Below the pieces are notes generated by a model, which worked only from the letters and a program-made list of their open reading frames with translations, ran no database searches and had not been told where the DNA came from. From JBBSBY01 sp038205805 (GTDB lineage Bacteria; Desulfobacterota; Desulfomonilia; Desulfomonilales; Desulfomonilaceae): a stretch of 64,000 nucleotides of DNA. The translations under genes were made by a program, and so were the position numbers. Where the stretch lies: the NCBI GenBank assembly GCA_038205805.1, contig JBBRBO010000008.1, forward strand, positions 10,176 to 74,175, in the 5' to 3' direction. Below are positions 45,051 to 54,092 of the stretch, piece after piece (within the stretch, counting starts at the first letter, position 1; every line of letters begins with the position of its first letter).

Positions 45051-45523
45051 TCTTCCTTCTTCTTGAGGGAATCACATCCATAGCGTATAGGGGTCGAGCT
45101 TCCGGGGAGTTAGCGCATACGGATCACCGACCTGGAAGGCCTGTGAGATTCCCGCGGTACGGATCAGTATAGGGTTCGGCTCTCTCCATGCTTACCCGGA
45201 TAGACCCACGAAGTCAACTTTTTCGGCGTTTCTCCCGCATATTAAACACCTTTTTTGGGTTGTCGGCACAGGCGTTTGGGCAGTCGGTCCTCACTGAGAG
45301 CGAGGGGCGGCGCCCAATCCCTGGTTCAGAGTGGTTGGATGATTCCTGATGAACGGGCTCCGGAGTTCCGGATGTGACCCGCGACGGCTTTTCCTTTAGG
45401 GGGCGACTTTCGGCGCTCCTATATGGTATATATTTCCGTGAGCGCCGCCACCGTGCAGGATGAGCAAAGGGCCGCTTTCTCGACATGATGTTTTCTGCGC
45501 CGAAGAAATCCCATGAGGTTCCT
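45051..45523. other. Leader region of glgP
   Basis: About 470 bases between the divergent response-regulator and glgP genes. It holds the inverted repeat at 45411-45447. No gene is supported. Confidence 0.5.
45411..45447. promoter_or_regulatory. Inverted repeat upstream of glgP
   Basis: Perfect 8-bp arms CGGCGCTC and GAGCGCCG are separated by 21 bases containing TATATGGTATATA. It ends 76 bases before the glgP start and could be an operator or leader hairpin. Confidence 0.4.
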
Positions 45524-48082
45524 ATGTCTATCAAGAAATACGTCGTTGTTCCACCCATCGAAGGTGGATTGCAAACCCTCAGAGAATTGGCCGAAAATTT
45601 CTGGTACACCTGGAACATCGAAGCGGTCGAGCTCTTCAATCATTTGGACGAAAAATTGTGGGAAGAAACCAACCACAACCCTTTACAGACTCTTATACGT
45701 TTGTCCCAACAACGTCTGAATGAAGTGCTTCAGGACGAGGGATTTTTAGCCCATGCGGAAAAAGTCCGCGATACCTTTCGGGCCTACATGCGACGCACCA
45801 AATCGTATGATTATCGATTGGATACTCCCATTGATTTCATCACCGCATACTTTTCCTTGGAGTTCGGCATCACCGAAAGCCTTCCCATTTATTCGGGCGG
45901 CTTGGGGCTGCTCGCGGGAGATCACCTAAAGTCCGCAAGTGACCTGAACGTGCCCCTGGCGGCCGTGGGACTCATGTATCAGGAGGGCTACTTCCGGCAA
46001 AGCCTCTCAACCGATGGTCGGCAGCAGGAATACTTCCCCCGAACGGACTTCGACACCTTGCCTCTGGAACCTCAGCTGGACGCGGAAGGCCGCACGATTC
46101 TGGAAAGGGTTACCCTAGCGGATGAAACCGTCTACTTCAGGATACTCAAGGCGAGTGTGGGCAGGGCGCCGCTCTACCTCCTGGATGCGAATATTCCCGA
46201 AAACCCACCGCCCTTGCGAGCGATCACGGCGCGTTTGTATGGCGGGGATCTGGAGATGCGTATCCGGCAGGAATATTTGCTGGGTGTGGGCGGATGCCGC
46301 GCGCTGAAGGCTCTTGGGCTCACTCCTATGGTTTATCATCTCAACGAAGGTCATGCTGCGTTCACGCTTCTCGAGCGCGCACGGTTTTTCATCGAAGAGA
46401 AGGGTCTCACCGCAACGGAAGCCGTGGAGATGGTGACCAGCCAAAGCGTGCTGACGATCCACACGCCCGTTCCCGCGGGGAATGACGTATTCGACCGCGG
46501 GCTCATGGAAAAGTACTTCCGCCACAAAGTGGAACGGCTCGGATTCAATTTCGACACTTTCCTGGGTCTGGGGAGACGAAACCCCGAAGACTGGAACGAA
46601 GGGTTTTGGATGCCGGTCCTCGGATTGCGAATGACGGCGCGGGCGAACGGCGTGAGCAAGATTCACGGCCGGGTGACTCGAGAGATGTGGCACGAGGTGT
46701 GGCCTAACGTCGAAACCGCTGACGTGCCGATTATTCCCATTACCAACGGCGTGCATATTCCCTCGTATATATCGAGAGATTTGGCGCGCTTGTATGATCG
46801 GTACTTGGGTCCGGGATGGTCTGAGGACCCGGATAACGCAAAGATTTGGGACCGCGCCGAAAAGATCCCCGACACGGAACTCTGGCGCACCCACGAGCGT
46901 TGTAGGGCACGCCTGGTGAGATTCGTTCGTCACCGAATCTGTGAGCGTTTGCGCATGAGAAACGCCCCTGAGCATGAAATAGAGGCCGCAAAGAACTTTC
47001 TTGATCCCGATGCGCTCACAATCTGCTTTGCACGACGATTCGCCACGTACAAGCGCGCTACGCTCCTCTTTCGGGAACCCGATCGTCTCGCGGAAATCCT
47101 CACGGCAGGCGACAAGCCCGTGCAACTGATCTTCGCCGGCAAAGCCCATCCCGCAGACGAGACGGGCAAGGAATTCATCCAAAAAATTATTGAGTTGTCG
47201 AAGGACGTGCGCTTCCGTGGAAGATTGGCCTTCATTGAGGATTACGACATTAACGTGGCCCGACATATGGTCCAGGGGGCTGATGTCTGGCTCAATAATC
47301 CACGACGCCCTCTTGAGGCCTGCGGAACCTCGGGAATGAAAGCAGCGGCGAATGGGGCCTTGAACCTCAGCGTATTAGACGGTTGGTGGGATGAAGCCTA
47401 CAACGGCGCAAACGGCTGGGCCATCGGATCAGGGGAAGAATACGCCAATCCCTTGTACCAGGACGATATTGAGAGCTTGGCGCTCTACGATCTACTTGAG
47501 CAGAGCGTGAAGCCCCTGTTCTATGAGCGCGGTATGGATGACATGCCTCGCGAATGGATCACGATGATGAAGCGTTGCATCGGCACGATTTGCCCCGAAT
47601 TCAACGCCCACAGGATGGTCTCGGACTACGTGGAAAATTGCTATATACCTGCTTATCGTGCGGCGGCTGATCTTCAGCGCAACAACTACGCGGTCCTTAG
47701 AGAGATGGTGAGCTGGAAAGAGCACATCTCCAAGGAATGGGATCGTATTAGCATAAAGGACGTGGAAGTCGGTCCGCAGCCGGCGGTCAAGAACCACGAG
47801 CTGGACGTGAAGGTTACATTGGATTTGGCGGGCCACAAACCCGAGGAATTTCGCGTAGTGCTTCTCCACGGTCCTATCGACACTTGGGAAGAGTTCATCG
47901 TCAGGCACACAACGTCATTGACGCCGTTCACCGAGTCGGCCTCTCCATCGAGTAACGGGGCGGTATTTGCAGGGAAGGCGCCGCTTACGCATACGGGCCT
48001 ATATGGCTACGTCGTGCAGGTCACGGCATTCCATCCGAACCTGCCGTTCTCTCAAAGCCGATTCTTGGTTTTGCGGGGCTGA
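45524..48082 (+). CDS. glgP: Alpha-glucan (glycogen) phosphorylase
   Basis: An 852-residue GT35 enzyme of the short, bacterial/archaeal MalP-like type that releases glucose-1-phosphate from alpha-glucans. It shows AENFWYTWN, YFSLEFGI, SGGLGLLAGDHLKSASDL, YHLNEGHAAF, ITNGVHIPSY, and the PLP-lysine site ACGTSGMKAAANGALNLS. The C-terminus extends past the catalytic part by about 100 residues. ATG 45524 has GAGG five bases upstream; 13 further codons are open. It faces tRNA-Gln/ispE tail to tail. No other glycogen gene is adjacent. Confidence 0.95.
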   Translation: MSIKKYVVVPPIEGGLQTLRELAENFWYTWNIEAVELFNHLDEKLWEETNHNPLQTLIRLSQQRLNEVLQDEGFLAHAEKVRDTFRAYMRRTKSYDYRLDTPIDFITAYFSLEFGITESLPIYSGGLGLLAGDHLKSASDLNVPLAAVGLMYQEGYFRQSLSTDGRQQEYFPRTDFDTLPLEPQLDAEGRTILERVTLADETVYFRILKASVGRAPLYLLDANIPENPPPLRAITARLYGGDLEMRIRQEYLLGVGGCRALKALGLTPMVYHLNEGHAAFTLLERARFFIEEKGLTATEAVEMVTSQSVLTIHTPVPAGNDVFDRGLMEKYFRHKVERLGFNFDTFLGLGRRNPEDWNEGFWMPVLGLRMTARANGVSKIHGRVTREMWHEVWPNVETADVPIIPITNGVHIPSYISRDLARLYDRYLGPGWSEDPDNAKIWDRAEKIPDTELWRTHERCRARLVRFVRHRICERLRMRNAPEHEIEAAKNFLDPDALTICFARRFATYKRATLLFREPDRLAEILTAGDKPVQLIFAGKAHPADETGKEFIQKIIELSKDVRFRGRLAFIEDYDINVARHMVQGADVWLNNPRRPLEACGTSGMKAAANGALNLSVLDGWWDEAYNGANGWAIGSGEEYANPLYQDDIESLALYDLLEQSVKPLFYERGMDDMPREWITMMKRCIGTICPEFNAHRMVSDYVENCYIPAYRAAADLQRNNYAVLREMVSWKEHISKEWDRISIKDVEVGPQPAVKNHELDVKVTLDLAGHKPEEFRVVLLHGPIDTWEEFIVRHTTSLTPFTESASPSSNGAVFAGKAPLTHTGLYGYVVQVTAFHPNLPFSQSRFLVLRG

Positions 48083-48328
48083 GCGTCTGAAAGCAGCGGG
48101 CCGACCGAGGACACCACTCGGCATGGCGGGTAGTGGGGGGTGATAAGCTTTTGCGTGCGCTAAGTGTGTTGTAAATGTCCCGGCGCCTTCGCCCCAAGAA
48201 GGCGTTCAGTGTCATTTTAGCTGTGATTGCAGACACATACGCTGGGAGTCTGTCCGTGTACGCCTTCCACAGATGGCATTCGCGATTCAGGCGCTATGTC
48301 GGATTGAATGTTGAAGCGAGGAGAAGAG

Positions 48329-48403
48329 TGGCTGGGGCGGGAGGATTCGAACCTCCGAATGCGGGTTCCAAAGACCCGTGTCTTGCCGCTTGACGACGCC
48401 CCA
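48329..48403 (-). tRNA. tRNA-Gln (anticodon UUG)
   Basis: On the minus strand, a 75-base cloverleaf with acceptor arms TGGGGCG/CGCCCCA, anticodon arm CGGGT-CTTTGGA-ACCCG with TTG at the anticodon positions, T-loop GGTTCGAATCC and discriminator G with encoded CCA. It follows ispE on the same strand with about 25 bases between, as in the common ispE-tRNA-Gln-prs neighbourhood; prs is absent here. Confidence 0.96.
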
Positions 48404-48427
48404 ACAGAAGGGAAACGCAAAAGCGCT

Positions 48428-49285
48428 TTAATCGAACCGGATGCCGTGCTCTATGGGTTCCGTGATGACGGAGTACCAATTGTCGAAGAGAAGACCGCTT
48501 ATATGCTCCAGGAGAGGCTGTTCTCCGAGAGCAAAGACCGTGGGGCCGCTCCCGGACATCAACACCCACTCTGCGCCGAGGGATACGAGTTTCTGACGGA
48601 CCCACGCTACTTCGGGCCACAAGCGTTCCGTAACGGCCGGCAAGTCGTTATGGAGCACGTCGCTCGGAGACTTCGCGGTCTTAAGCACATCAATCAACCT
48701 ACCTGTCTTTTGGGGGCCTGTCAAGGTTTTCGAGAATTCCGTGAAGACGCGGGCCGTCGATACCTGAAAGCCGGGATTCACCAGCAAAATAGGATAGCTG
48801 AAGGGTAGGGGCGTGTCCGTCAAGCGCTCACCGATCCCTTCGCCTATGGCGGCTCCTCCGTGCAGGAAAAAGGGAACGTCGGCGCCGAGTTCGCACGCTG
48901 TACTATGGAGTGTTTCTCGGCTCAGTTTCAAATCATAGAGTTCATTGAGGGCCACTAGGGCGGCCGCGGCGTCCGAACTACCTCCGCCTAGTCCTCCGCC
49001 GACGGGAATGCCCTTCTCAAGGGTGACGTTCACGAAAAGTGGCTTGCCCACTATGGCGCTCAGCTTGTCTATGGCCCAAATGATGAGGTTCTCGGGCGTT
49101 TCAAGCTCGGGCCGGTTCGGAACCCTTAATTCACTAGGGGAGCCGGACTTGGTGAACGTAATCCGGTCGTAAATACCCACAGCCTGGAAAAGAGTCTCCA
49201 GTTCGTGGTATCCGTCCGTCCGACGGCCAAGAACCCTCAGAAAATAATTCACCTTTGCCGGGGTTGTGACCCGTATGGAATCCAT
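48428..49285 (-). CDS. ispE: 4-diphosphocytidyl-2-C-methyl-D-erythritol kinase
   Basis: A 285-residue GHMP kinase of the non-mevalonate isoprenoid pathway. It shows TPAKVNYFLRVLGRRTDGYHEL, the GHMP ATP loop IPVGGGLGGGSSDAAA and ADVPFFLHGGAAIGEG, and closes with MSGSGPTVFAL. ATG 49285 has GAGGAG nine bases upstream; 17 further codons are open but implausible. It is followed by tRNA-Gln and faces the methyltransferase gene divergently. Confidence 0.95.
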   Translation of the reverse strand: MDSIRVTTPAKVNYFLRVLGRRTDGYHELETLFQAVGIYDRITFTKSGSPSELRVPNRPELETPENLIIWAIDKLSAIVGKPLFVNVTLEKGIPVGGGLGGGSSDAAAALVALNELYDLKLSRETLHSTACELGADVPFFLHGGAAIGEGIGERLTDTPLPFSYPILLVNPGFQVSTARVFTEFSKTLTGPQKTGRLIDVLKTAKSPSDVLHNDLPAVTERLWPEVAWVRQKLVSLGAEWVLMSGSGPTVFALGEQPLLEHISGLLFDNWYSVITEPIEHGIRFD

Positions 49286-49375
49286 ATAAGGTAGCTCCTC
49301 GAGATCGTAGGCCCAAGGGCGCCGCATGCGCCCCAATGAGTATGACCAGGTATAGCAACACGATGGTGTTTCGGA

Positions 49376-50071
49376 ATGGACGCAAGCATTTCACATATTG
49401 TGCTGGATCTCAACGGCCTCGTCGTAAAAATGGAAATCCCGGCCCCGGAGCGGTACGCCGAGCCCCCAGAGCCCATAAGCGATGTATTACCTGCATCAAC
49501 GCGGGCCTTGGGAAGCGCGGCTTCGCGGAGCGACAAGCTTCTCTTCTGGTGGGAGATAAGCTCAGCCGCCCTTGTGTTGGCTGAATGCCTGCTCGAGGGG
49601 CCTTCTCTTCACGGACTGAGAGTTCTTGAACTCGGCTGCGGACTTGGCCTCCCCGGAATAGTTATGGGGCTCAGCGGAGCCCACGTGACCTTCACGGATT
49701 ATGACCCACGAGCCCTGGAGCTTGCCCGTGCAAACGCCGAACTCAACGGCCTCTCGAACGCTCAGTATCATACCTATGACTGGGAACATCCGCTTGCCCT
49801 GGGTGAGTTCGACATCATCATGGGATCCGAAATTATCTATGACTACGCCGTGCATTCCGATCTGTTGCGGATCCTATTGCGTCACACGCGAGCGGGCGGT
49901 GTCGTGTTGTTAGCCGATCGCAAGCGACTGGCCATTTCACGCTTCTTGGGTCGGATGCGTTCAAGCGGCTTCTCCTGCGATGAGAGCACGCGAACACCAA
50001 TGATAGCCGGGTTTCTCCGTCAAGAGATCAGCGTTTTTCGCTTACGCCGAGAAGGCGTAGCCGACGCATGA
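49376..50071 (+). CDS. Class I SAM methyltransferase of the Methyltransf_16/lysine type
   Basis: A 231-residue protein with SAM motif VLELGCGLGLPGIVMG, acidic loop VTFTDYDPRALELARAN and MGSEIIYDY, the pattern of the METTL21/eEF1A-KMT-like and Nnt1-like protein methyltransferases. The target is unknown. It is divergent from ispE. Its stop codon TGA (50069-50071) shares its last base with the first base of a MITE-like element. Confidence 0.82.
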   Translation: MDASISHIVLDLNGLVVKMEIPAPERYAEPPEPISDVLPASTRALGSAASRSDKLLFWWEISSAALVLAECLLEGPSLHGLRVLELGCGLGLPGIVMGLSGAHVTFTDYDPRALELARANAELNGLSNAQYHTYDWEHPLALGEFDIIMGSEIIYDYAVHSDLLRILLRHTRAGGVVLLADRKRLAISRFLGRMRSSGFSCDESTRTPMIAGFLRQEISVFRLRREGVADA

Positions 50072-50293
50072 TACCTATTTGCAAGCAAAGAAGTAATATC
50101 GGGGAGACCCTTCTTGAACTAAGTTTCTCCCCAAACCCCTCCCTAAGAACTTTCGCAATCACCGGAAGCGGTTTTTCTCAAGGAAAAAAGGCGGCTTACG
50201 GCGATTATCACAAATGTCTTAAAAAGAGATTGGAAAAACCTGCTTTGCAATAAAAGCTCCGCCTATATTACTTTCCCGCCGGCACATCGGTAC
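50071..50293 (+). mobile_element. MITE-like element, full copy inside the 3' ends of two genes (copy 10)
   Basis: About 223 bp from ATACCTATTTGC to GCACATCGGTAC. The left end supplies the A of the methyltransferase TGA stop. The right end forms the last codons and stop of the glycosylase gene. Both hairpins are intact (GGGGAGACCC/AAGTTTCTCCCC and CACCGGAAGCGG with its partner). Confidence 0.88.
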
Positions 50294-50960
50294 TGGATGG
50301 CGGCTTGCCGTCATCTGCCGGTCCCTCGCACAGAGGGCAGTCTGCGCATAGCGGCTTCGTCTTGCAGAAGCGTGAGCCCACCGCTACAAATTGCGCATGG
50401 AAGTCATTGAACAACTCAACGTTGCGGGGCAGGGCCGCATGAAACAGCTCCTGCACGGACGTGTAATCAGCGCCGGCCGGCAATAATCCATGGCGCTCCA
50501 AGACTCGGTTGGTGTACGCGTCTACCACAAAAATCGGCTTGTGCGCTGCGTATAGGATGATACAATCAGCGGTTTCCATCCCCACACCGTTCACGGACAA
50601 GAGTCTCTGTCGCATATCGCCGATCTCCAGTGACAATAAGGGTTCAAGATGGTCACCGAACTCCTCCGTGAGCAGGCGTATAAAAGCCTTGAGCCGTTTG
50701 GCCTTCACGTTGTAGTATCCCGCGGGTCGTATCAGTTCAGCCAAGGCGTCCTGAGGTAGTTCAGCAAGATGGGAAATGGTGAGCGCTCCGGCGGCCTCTA
50801 GGTTGGTGATGGCTTTCTCCACGTTGCGCCATGCTGTGTTTTGAGTAAGGATGGCTCCCACACAGACCTCGAACGGGCTCTTAGCGGGCCACCAATTGCG
50901 CCGGCCGAAATGAGCGAATAGTGTGCAATACAAATGTATGAGCGTTTGCGCCTTGTTCAT
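50268..50960 (-). CDS. Endonuclease III-related DNA glycosylase (MagIII/COG2231-like)
   Basis: A 230-residue HhH-GPD protein with a C-terminal Fe-S motif C-x5-C-x2-C-x2-C (FCKTKPLCADCPLC), shorter than the Nth motif. ILTQNTAWRNVEKAI is typical of the COG2231/MagIII group. The helix-hairpin-helix reads VNGVGMETAD; the Nth lyase Lys position is E129 here, while the catalytic Asp (D147, VVDAYTNR) is kept, so it should be a monofunctional glycosylase, perhaps for 3-methyladenine. MNKAQ is taken as start; a GTG at 51038 would add 26 residues. Its last eight residues (STDVPAGK) and stop lie in a MITE-like element. Confidence 0.85.
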   Translation of the reverse strand: MNKAQTLIHLYCTLFAHFGRRNWWPAKSPFEVCVGAILTQNTAWRNVEKAITNLEAAGALTISHLAELPQDALAELIRPAGYYNVKAKRLKAFIRLLTEEFGDHLEPLLSLEIGDMRQRLLSVNGVGMETADCIILYAAHKPIFVVDAYTNRVLERHGLLPAGADYTSVQELFHAALPRNVELFNDFHAQFVAVGSRFCKTKPLCADCPLCEGPADDGKPPSSTDVPAGK

Positions 50961-51224
50961 AAACCGTTTGAGCAAGCCTTCTCGTGTTGTGATTCGATGA
51001 TTAACATGGTTAAGCGGCCATTTACGGCGTCTGGACACACCTAACGAATATCTGTTAGTCTTCGGGATGGTAACCGTTCACCGCTAATGGGTCAAACATG
51101 TTCGTATGACGATGGGGTGGTTCGGACAGGAGATGAGTCTCCATTCCGTTTTCAGCGGGCACAGAGGCGTCTCCGACCGGTGAACCACGAATCGTTACAT
51201 CGCAAATTTTGAGGAGATACAATT

Positions 51225-51893
51225 GTGCTGAAGGCGCAAATCTTAGCATTGCTCTTAATTCCCTTTCTGTCCGGAGCGGCGCCGCGAGACGGCGCTACCG
51301 TTTCACCGCTGAGCCTACTGGGAATGCAAGAATACGTTACGTCGGACTTTATTGTGGGTCAGTGGCGATATTCGGATGAATTTTTCAGGTGGGGAATAAC
51401 GGATAGGGAAAAATCCCGTATTCGGCCTGTAAAGGGCCGAGGTCTCATGACGGTCAACGCCGACGGAACCATCAAGATGTCTAATCTTTTCAAGCCCGAT
51501 GCAGGCCACTGGGAGCTAACACAGGACGGAATCAAAATCACCGATCCGAGTTTGCCCGATCATACACCGCAGCTATTGCCCATCCGTAAGCGTGATGCGA
51601 ACCACATATGGGTGCTGCTGCCCTTTACCGGTGGGGCCGCAGGAATCGGTATGGCCAGAGTAGTGGAAGACGCAGCGGCGCCGGTGGTTTCAGACAAACG
51701 TGAGGAAACCAAATCAGAAGCCAAGCAACAGCGCACGCGAAGATCCGTGTTCCAGGATAGAAGACCGTACCAGCGATGGGATCAACCCGGCGCCATGCGT
51801 AGGCAAGATAGTGATACGGAGTCTACACCAATGAGCGGCTTTGGGTCTTTTGGGTCTTCGACCGCGCCCGCGCCGGGTCGCAGCTTTGAGTGA
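51225..51893 (+). CDS. Secreted protein of unknown function with a disordered tail
   Basis: A 222-residue protein with a signal peptide (MLKAQILALLLIPFLSGAAP). Residues about 36-140 form a globular domain that looks like a lipocalin/META-type barrel (FIVGQWRYSDEFFRWG, LMTVNADGTIKMSN, GHWELTQDGIKITDP). After about 150 it is rich in Arg, Gln, Pro and Ser and probably unstructured. GTG start with GGAG eight bases upstream. The family is unknown to me. Confidence 0.72.
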   Translation: MLKAQILALLLIPFLSGAAPRDGATVSPLSLLGMQEYVTSDFIVGQWRYSDEFFRWGITDREKSRIRPVKGRGLMTVNADGTIKMSNLFKPDAGHWELTQDGIKITDPSLPDHTPQLLPIRKRDANHIWVLLPFTGGAAGIGMARVVEDAAAPVVSDKREETKSEAKQQRTRRSVFQDRRPYQRWDQPGAMRRQDSDTESTPMSGFGSFGSSTAPAPGRSFE

Positions 51894-51969
51894 GCTACGC
51901 ATTAGAGCTTGCCGTATAGGCCGGAAAGGTCATTAGAATACGCTGCGGGTATAGTCACAGGTTAAGGCT

Positions 51970-54003
51970 CTAAAAAGGAAACAGGCGCCCCTCGTATTTG
52001 TCGCGAAGAATAGACAAGCGCCTTTGCGCTTTAGCCGCCGCCGTTAGATACAGTTGAGCGTTCAGAGAGTCGTTCCGCGCCCGACTATCCTCACCGAGCA
52101 GGGCGAAGACCACTTCCAGGCTTTCGAGGGCCGCTCCTGATCCCGTCCGGAGTGGCGTAATCAGGGCTTGCAATTGCGGTATTGAGCCCACAAGGTAGCG
52201 CAATACATCGGGATGGAGCAAAGTTGCCGCTTCGGCTTTGCGAGCTATCATGCGAAAGTAATTCGGTTGCGGATCCGCCAGGGCTATCGCCTTCATTCCG
52301 GTGAGCGTAGGCTCGTGGAGGACGCCCGTCTCAAAGTATTCTCTCCACGCTTGGGTGATTACTTCCACTTCTTTATTCCGGTACACGAAGAGTTTCCGAT
52401 CCGCTCCCGTGACGGCGGTTAGCGCAGACCTTCTGACCGGGCACAGGCTGCGGGCGTCGGCATAGATGATGGTCCATTCTTGGAGCCGCATGAGACGCAC
52501 AGCCGCTTGGAAATCCATGACGTCCATAGTTAACGCTGCGATTGCAACGCCGTGTTTATCAAGAATTGTTCGTACTTCTTCGAGTTCGGCGGGGATTACG
52601 CCCAGCGCTCGGAAGTATTCCGAAATTACGTCGCTCGAATAGTAAGACTGGTCTCGCACATCCATGAAGAGCTTGATATCCGGTATGTTGCTCATAAGAT
52701 ATGAGGAAATTTCCCATCCCGGGAGAACAGCTTTGCGTAGCGGAGTTGATTGCAGAAAGGAGACCACACCCGGAGAGAAGTTATCGAAGGCCATCAGCTC
52801 CCGCGTCACAGGTCGAGCAGGCCTGAAAGGATTCCCAGGTATGTAGGGGAGAACCGAGCCATAAGCTATGTATGCGGCGAGCAAGACGCTCACTCCGTAT
52901 GCTGCGACGCGGACCGGCAATCTCAGGAGCGCCCTTGCCTTCGCGCCGACCATCGCAAACAGAATTGCCGTCAAAGGGATCAGACCGAGTCCCGCGAATA
53001 GGACTAAGCGTCTAAACTTGATGGAGAGAGCCACCAACGTAACGCTAATCACTATTGCAGTGAGTGTTGGCGAATCCAAAACCAGGCTGTTGAGACGCCT
53101 TGTGGAACCGGCCCACAGCACGAGGGCGACAATGACTATTAGTTGCAGGAGATAGGCATAGACCGCTCCAGGGCCAATTAGGTAACGCGTGTACGCGACC
53201 GAATCCAGCAGACTGACCCAGTCGGCTGAATTGTGCGTCACCACCTGAGAACCGACTTGGGTGAACGGCATGAGGATGTTATCCACGCCGTACGGATTCA
53301 CAAACGCCGCCACAGCGAGACATGCCAACGCCGTTGACCACCGCGCGGCGCACGAGTGGGCCGTTTCCTGAGGGTCAAGTTTGGTCACAAGCGCGATGAT
53401 GGAAACGCAGGCGCACAGGAAGAGCATAGCCAGACCGAACATGAACGAGCCGTGAGCGTTGGCCCAAAGCGCCATAACAAGCGCCGACCCGAGGATACGC
53501 ATGAGCCATGACATTCGAGTAAGTGTTAGGAAGAGCAGAGCGCAAAACAGTATTACGCCGATGTTCTCCGGTCGCAGGGCTACAAAAGGAGCGACTGCGC
53601 TTAATCCTAGAGTGGAGGCCGCCAACGCCGCAGTCGGCAGAGATGTGAGCCGCAGGCCGCACATAAAGCTAATGAGCACGCACCCAACGAGAGCCGCAGC
53701 CTTAATGAGGAGAGGTCCCGAACAGCCCAGAGTCTGATACGCCGCCGAAAGGAGTCCATGGCTAAGCCACGCTTGATTTATCCACACGTGCGGCGGTTGC
53801 GTGAAGGACCAGTGATCCGGATGCAAAACACCGTTCCGGAGAATATCGGCCCCCACAGCTAACGAGAGAAACAGGTCTTCGTTTACGTTCGTATTGGTAA
53901 AGGCCCTGAGAGCCGCTACGGCGATCACAAGAAGCAACAGGGCCTGGAATGCTCTTGATTCTTCCTTCATAAACTGCATCCTATGACGAATGAGAAGACT
54001 CAT
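51970..54003 (-). CDS. Polytopic membrane protein, GT-C glycosyltransferase-like
   Basis: A 677-residue protein with about ten membrane helices in the first 400 residues and a soluble C-terminal domain. An early acidic pair (NEDLF) in the first outer loop, followed by HPDHWSFTQPP and INQAWLSHG, matches the pattern of GT-C-fold hypothetical proteins. The soluble end has LFMDVRDQSYYSSDVISEY, which may be a modified glycosyl-acceptor or sensor part. Start at MSLLIRH has AAAGGA upstream; 17 codons before it are open. Substrate unknown. It is divergent from the FGE-fold gene by about 90 bases. Confidence 0.7.
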   Translation of the reverse strand: MSLLIRHRMQFMKEESRAFQALLLLVIAVAALRAFTNTNVNEDLFLSLAVGADILRNGVLHPDHWSFTQPPHVWINQAWLSHGLLSAAYQTLGCSGPLLIKAAALVGCVLISFMCGLRLTSLPTAALAASTLGLSAVAPFVALRPENIGVILFCALLFLTLTRMSWLMRILGSALVMALWANAHGSFMFGLAMLFLCACVSIIALVTKLDPQETAHSCAARWSTALACLAVAAFVNPYGVDNILMPFTQVGSQVVTHNSADWVSLLDSVAYTRYLIGPGAVYAYLLQLIVIVALVLWAGSTRRLNSLVLDSPTLTAIVISVTLVALSIKFRRLVLFAGLGLIPLTAILFAMVGAKARALLRLPVRVAAYGVSVLLAAYIAYGSVLPYIPGNPFRPARPVTRELMAFDNFSPGVVSFLQSTPLRKAVLPGWEISSYLMSNIPDIKLFMDVRDQSYYSSDVISEYFRALGVIPAELEEVRTILDKHGVAIAALTMDVMDFQAAVRLMRLQEWTIIYADARSLCPVRRSALTAVTGADRKLFVYRNKEVEVITQAWREYFETGVLHEPTLTGMKAIALADPQPNYFRMIARKAEAATLLHPDVLRYLVGSIPQLQALITPLRTGSGAALESLEVVFALLGEDSRARNDSLNAQLYLTAAAKAQRRLSILRDKYEGRLFPF

Positions 54004-54092
54004 CCCTACGAATCCTTTATCGCGGTTCCAAGGGGTCGCCTCACCTCGGCGCACATCACGGGGTCACTATAGAGCTATTTACCGTGTTTGGA

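Noticed and set aside
46115..47266. A 383-codon open frame antisense to glgP
   Set aside because: It mirrors the codon pattern of a highly conserved gene and has no recognisable product or start signals.
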